Part shown: in pieces, positions 15,184 through 15,279 of the stretch
How positions within the stretch are numbered: position 1 is the first letter of the stretch
Layout of the letters: each line of letters opens with the position of its first letter
Assembly (NCBI GenBank): GCA_003531115.1
Contig: DQHT01000115.1
Coordinates: 25,871 to 41,149, forward strand
DNA length: 15,279 nucleotides
Source: Bacteroidota bacterium
GTDB taxonomy: Bacteria > Bacteroidota > Bacteroidia > UBA8524
Reading direction: 5' to 3'
The notes under the pieces: model-generated
Seen by the model: only the letters and a program-made list of their open reading frames with translations
What the model was told of the DNA's origin: nothing
Databases searched by the model: none
Program-made: the position numbers and the translations under genes

Positions 15184-15279
15184 CGCTGTCTTAAACAATT
15201 AGTATTTATAAGCGCACCGGTTTATTTATAGCATACTTCATTATCTTCGAACAACGGATAACTAATCATTATCAATGAA
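15184..15279. other. Upstream region of the SET-domain gene, no feature seen
   Basis: An AT-rich 96-base stretch. I find no convincing TAnnTTTG -7 box, repeat or RNA gene. The promoter of the minus-strand SET gene should lie here. Confidence 0.3.

Noticed and set aside
1..15279. CRISPR arrays, rRNA genes, complete tRNAs, riboswitches or replication origins
   Set aside because: I looked for regular repeat-spacer units and conserved RNA motifs and found none apart from the tRNA fragment and IS end repeats.

Overview
The window looks like accessory DNA from a Bacteroidota bacterium, probably of the Flavobacteriia/Cytophagia type. Two proteins end in type IX secretion (T9SS) sorting domains with a YPNPT motif. 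The integrase and its excisionase-like partner are of the Bacteroidota kind, lipoproteins and outer-membrane barrels are frequent, and start codons lack clear Shine-Dalgarno sites. I cannot name a species.

Layout. Bases 1-30 carry, on the minus strand, the 3' half of a tRNA-Asn(GTT), from the anticodon stem to the T loop, where the window begins. No matching 5' half precedes it, so this looks like one attachment-site end of an integrated element. Immediately inward is a compact integration module (173-1960): a tyrosine recombinase, an excisionase-like helix-turn-helix protein with a probable GTG start, and a small unknown protein. Convergent to it is a 747-residue predicted outer-membrane barrel (1962-4205). 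A 62-bp divergent spacer with a symmetrical CAAAGTA/TACTTTG motif separates the barrel gene from a tight three-gene operon: an Ig/Fn3-like secreted protein, a small lipoprotein, and the N-terminal end of a large RHS/SpvB-like surface protein.

The RHS gene stops after about 343 native residues, at the left end of a complete-looking IS21-family element (7008-9616) with istA, istB, 22/26-matching terminal repeats and several internal copies of an AAATTGACCCCC-type repeat. The DNA beyond the element is not the rest of the RHS gene. It is the middle of a subtilisin-like protease gene, entered just where the catalytic His motif should have ended. With no target duplication, this suggests a deletion or rearrangement between two IS copies, or an assembly join at the repeat. 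The protease remnant, a lipoprotein and an 830-residue GloVer-repeat T9SS protein form a second tight operon (9617-14688). After a candidate terminator comes a minus-strand gene for a small SET-domain protein (14791-15183).

How the parts fit. The left half appears to be a cell-surface RHS cassette with a divergent barrel, now disabled by loss of the RHS C terminus. The right half is a secreted or surface operon whose first gene lost its N terminus and promoter. The observations most worth checking are the chimeric IS junctions, the possible conserved RHS-plus-barrel cassette, a hairpin covering the istA start codon, and a perfect 17-bp inverted repeat inside the lipoprotein gene at 11208.
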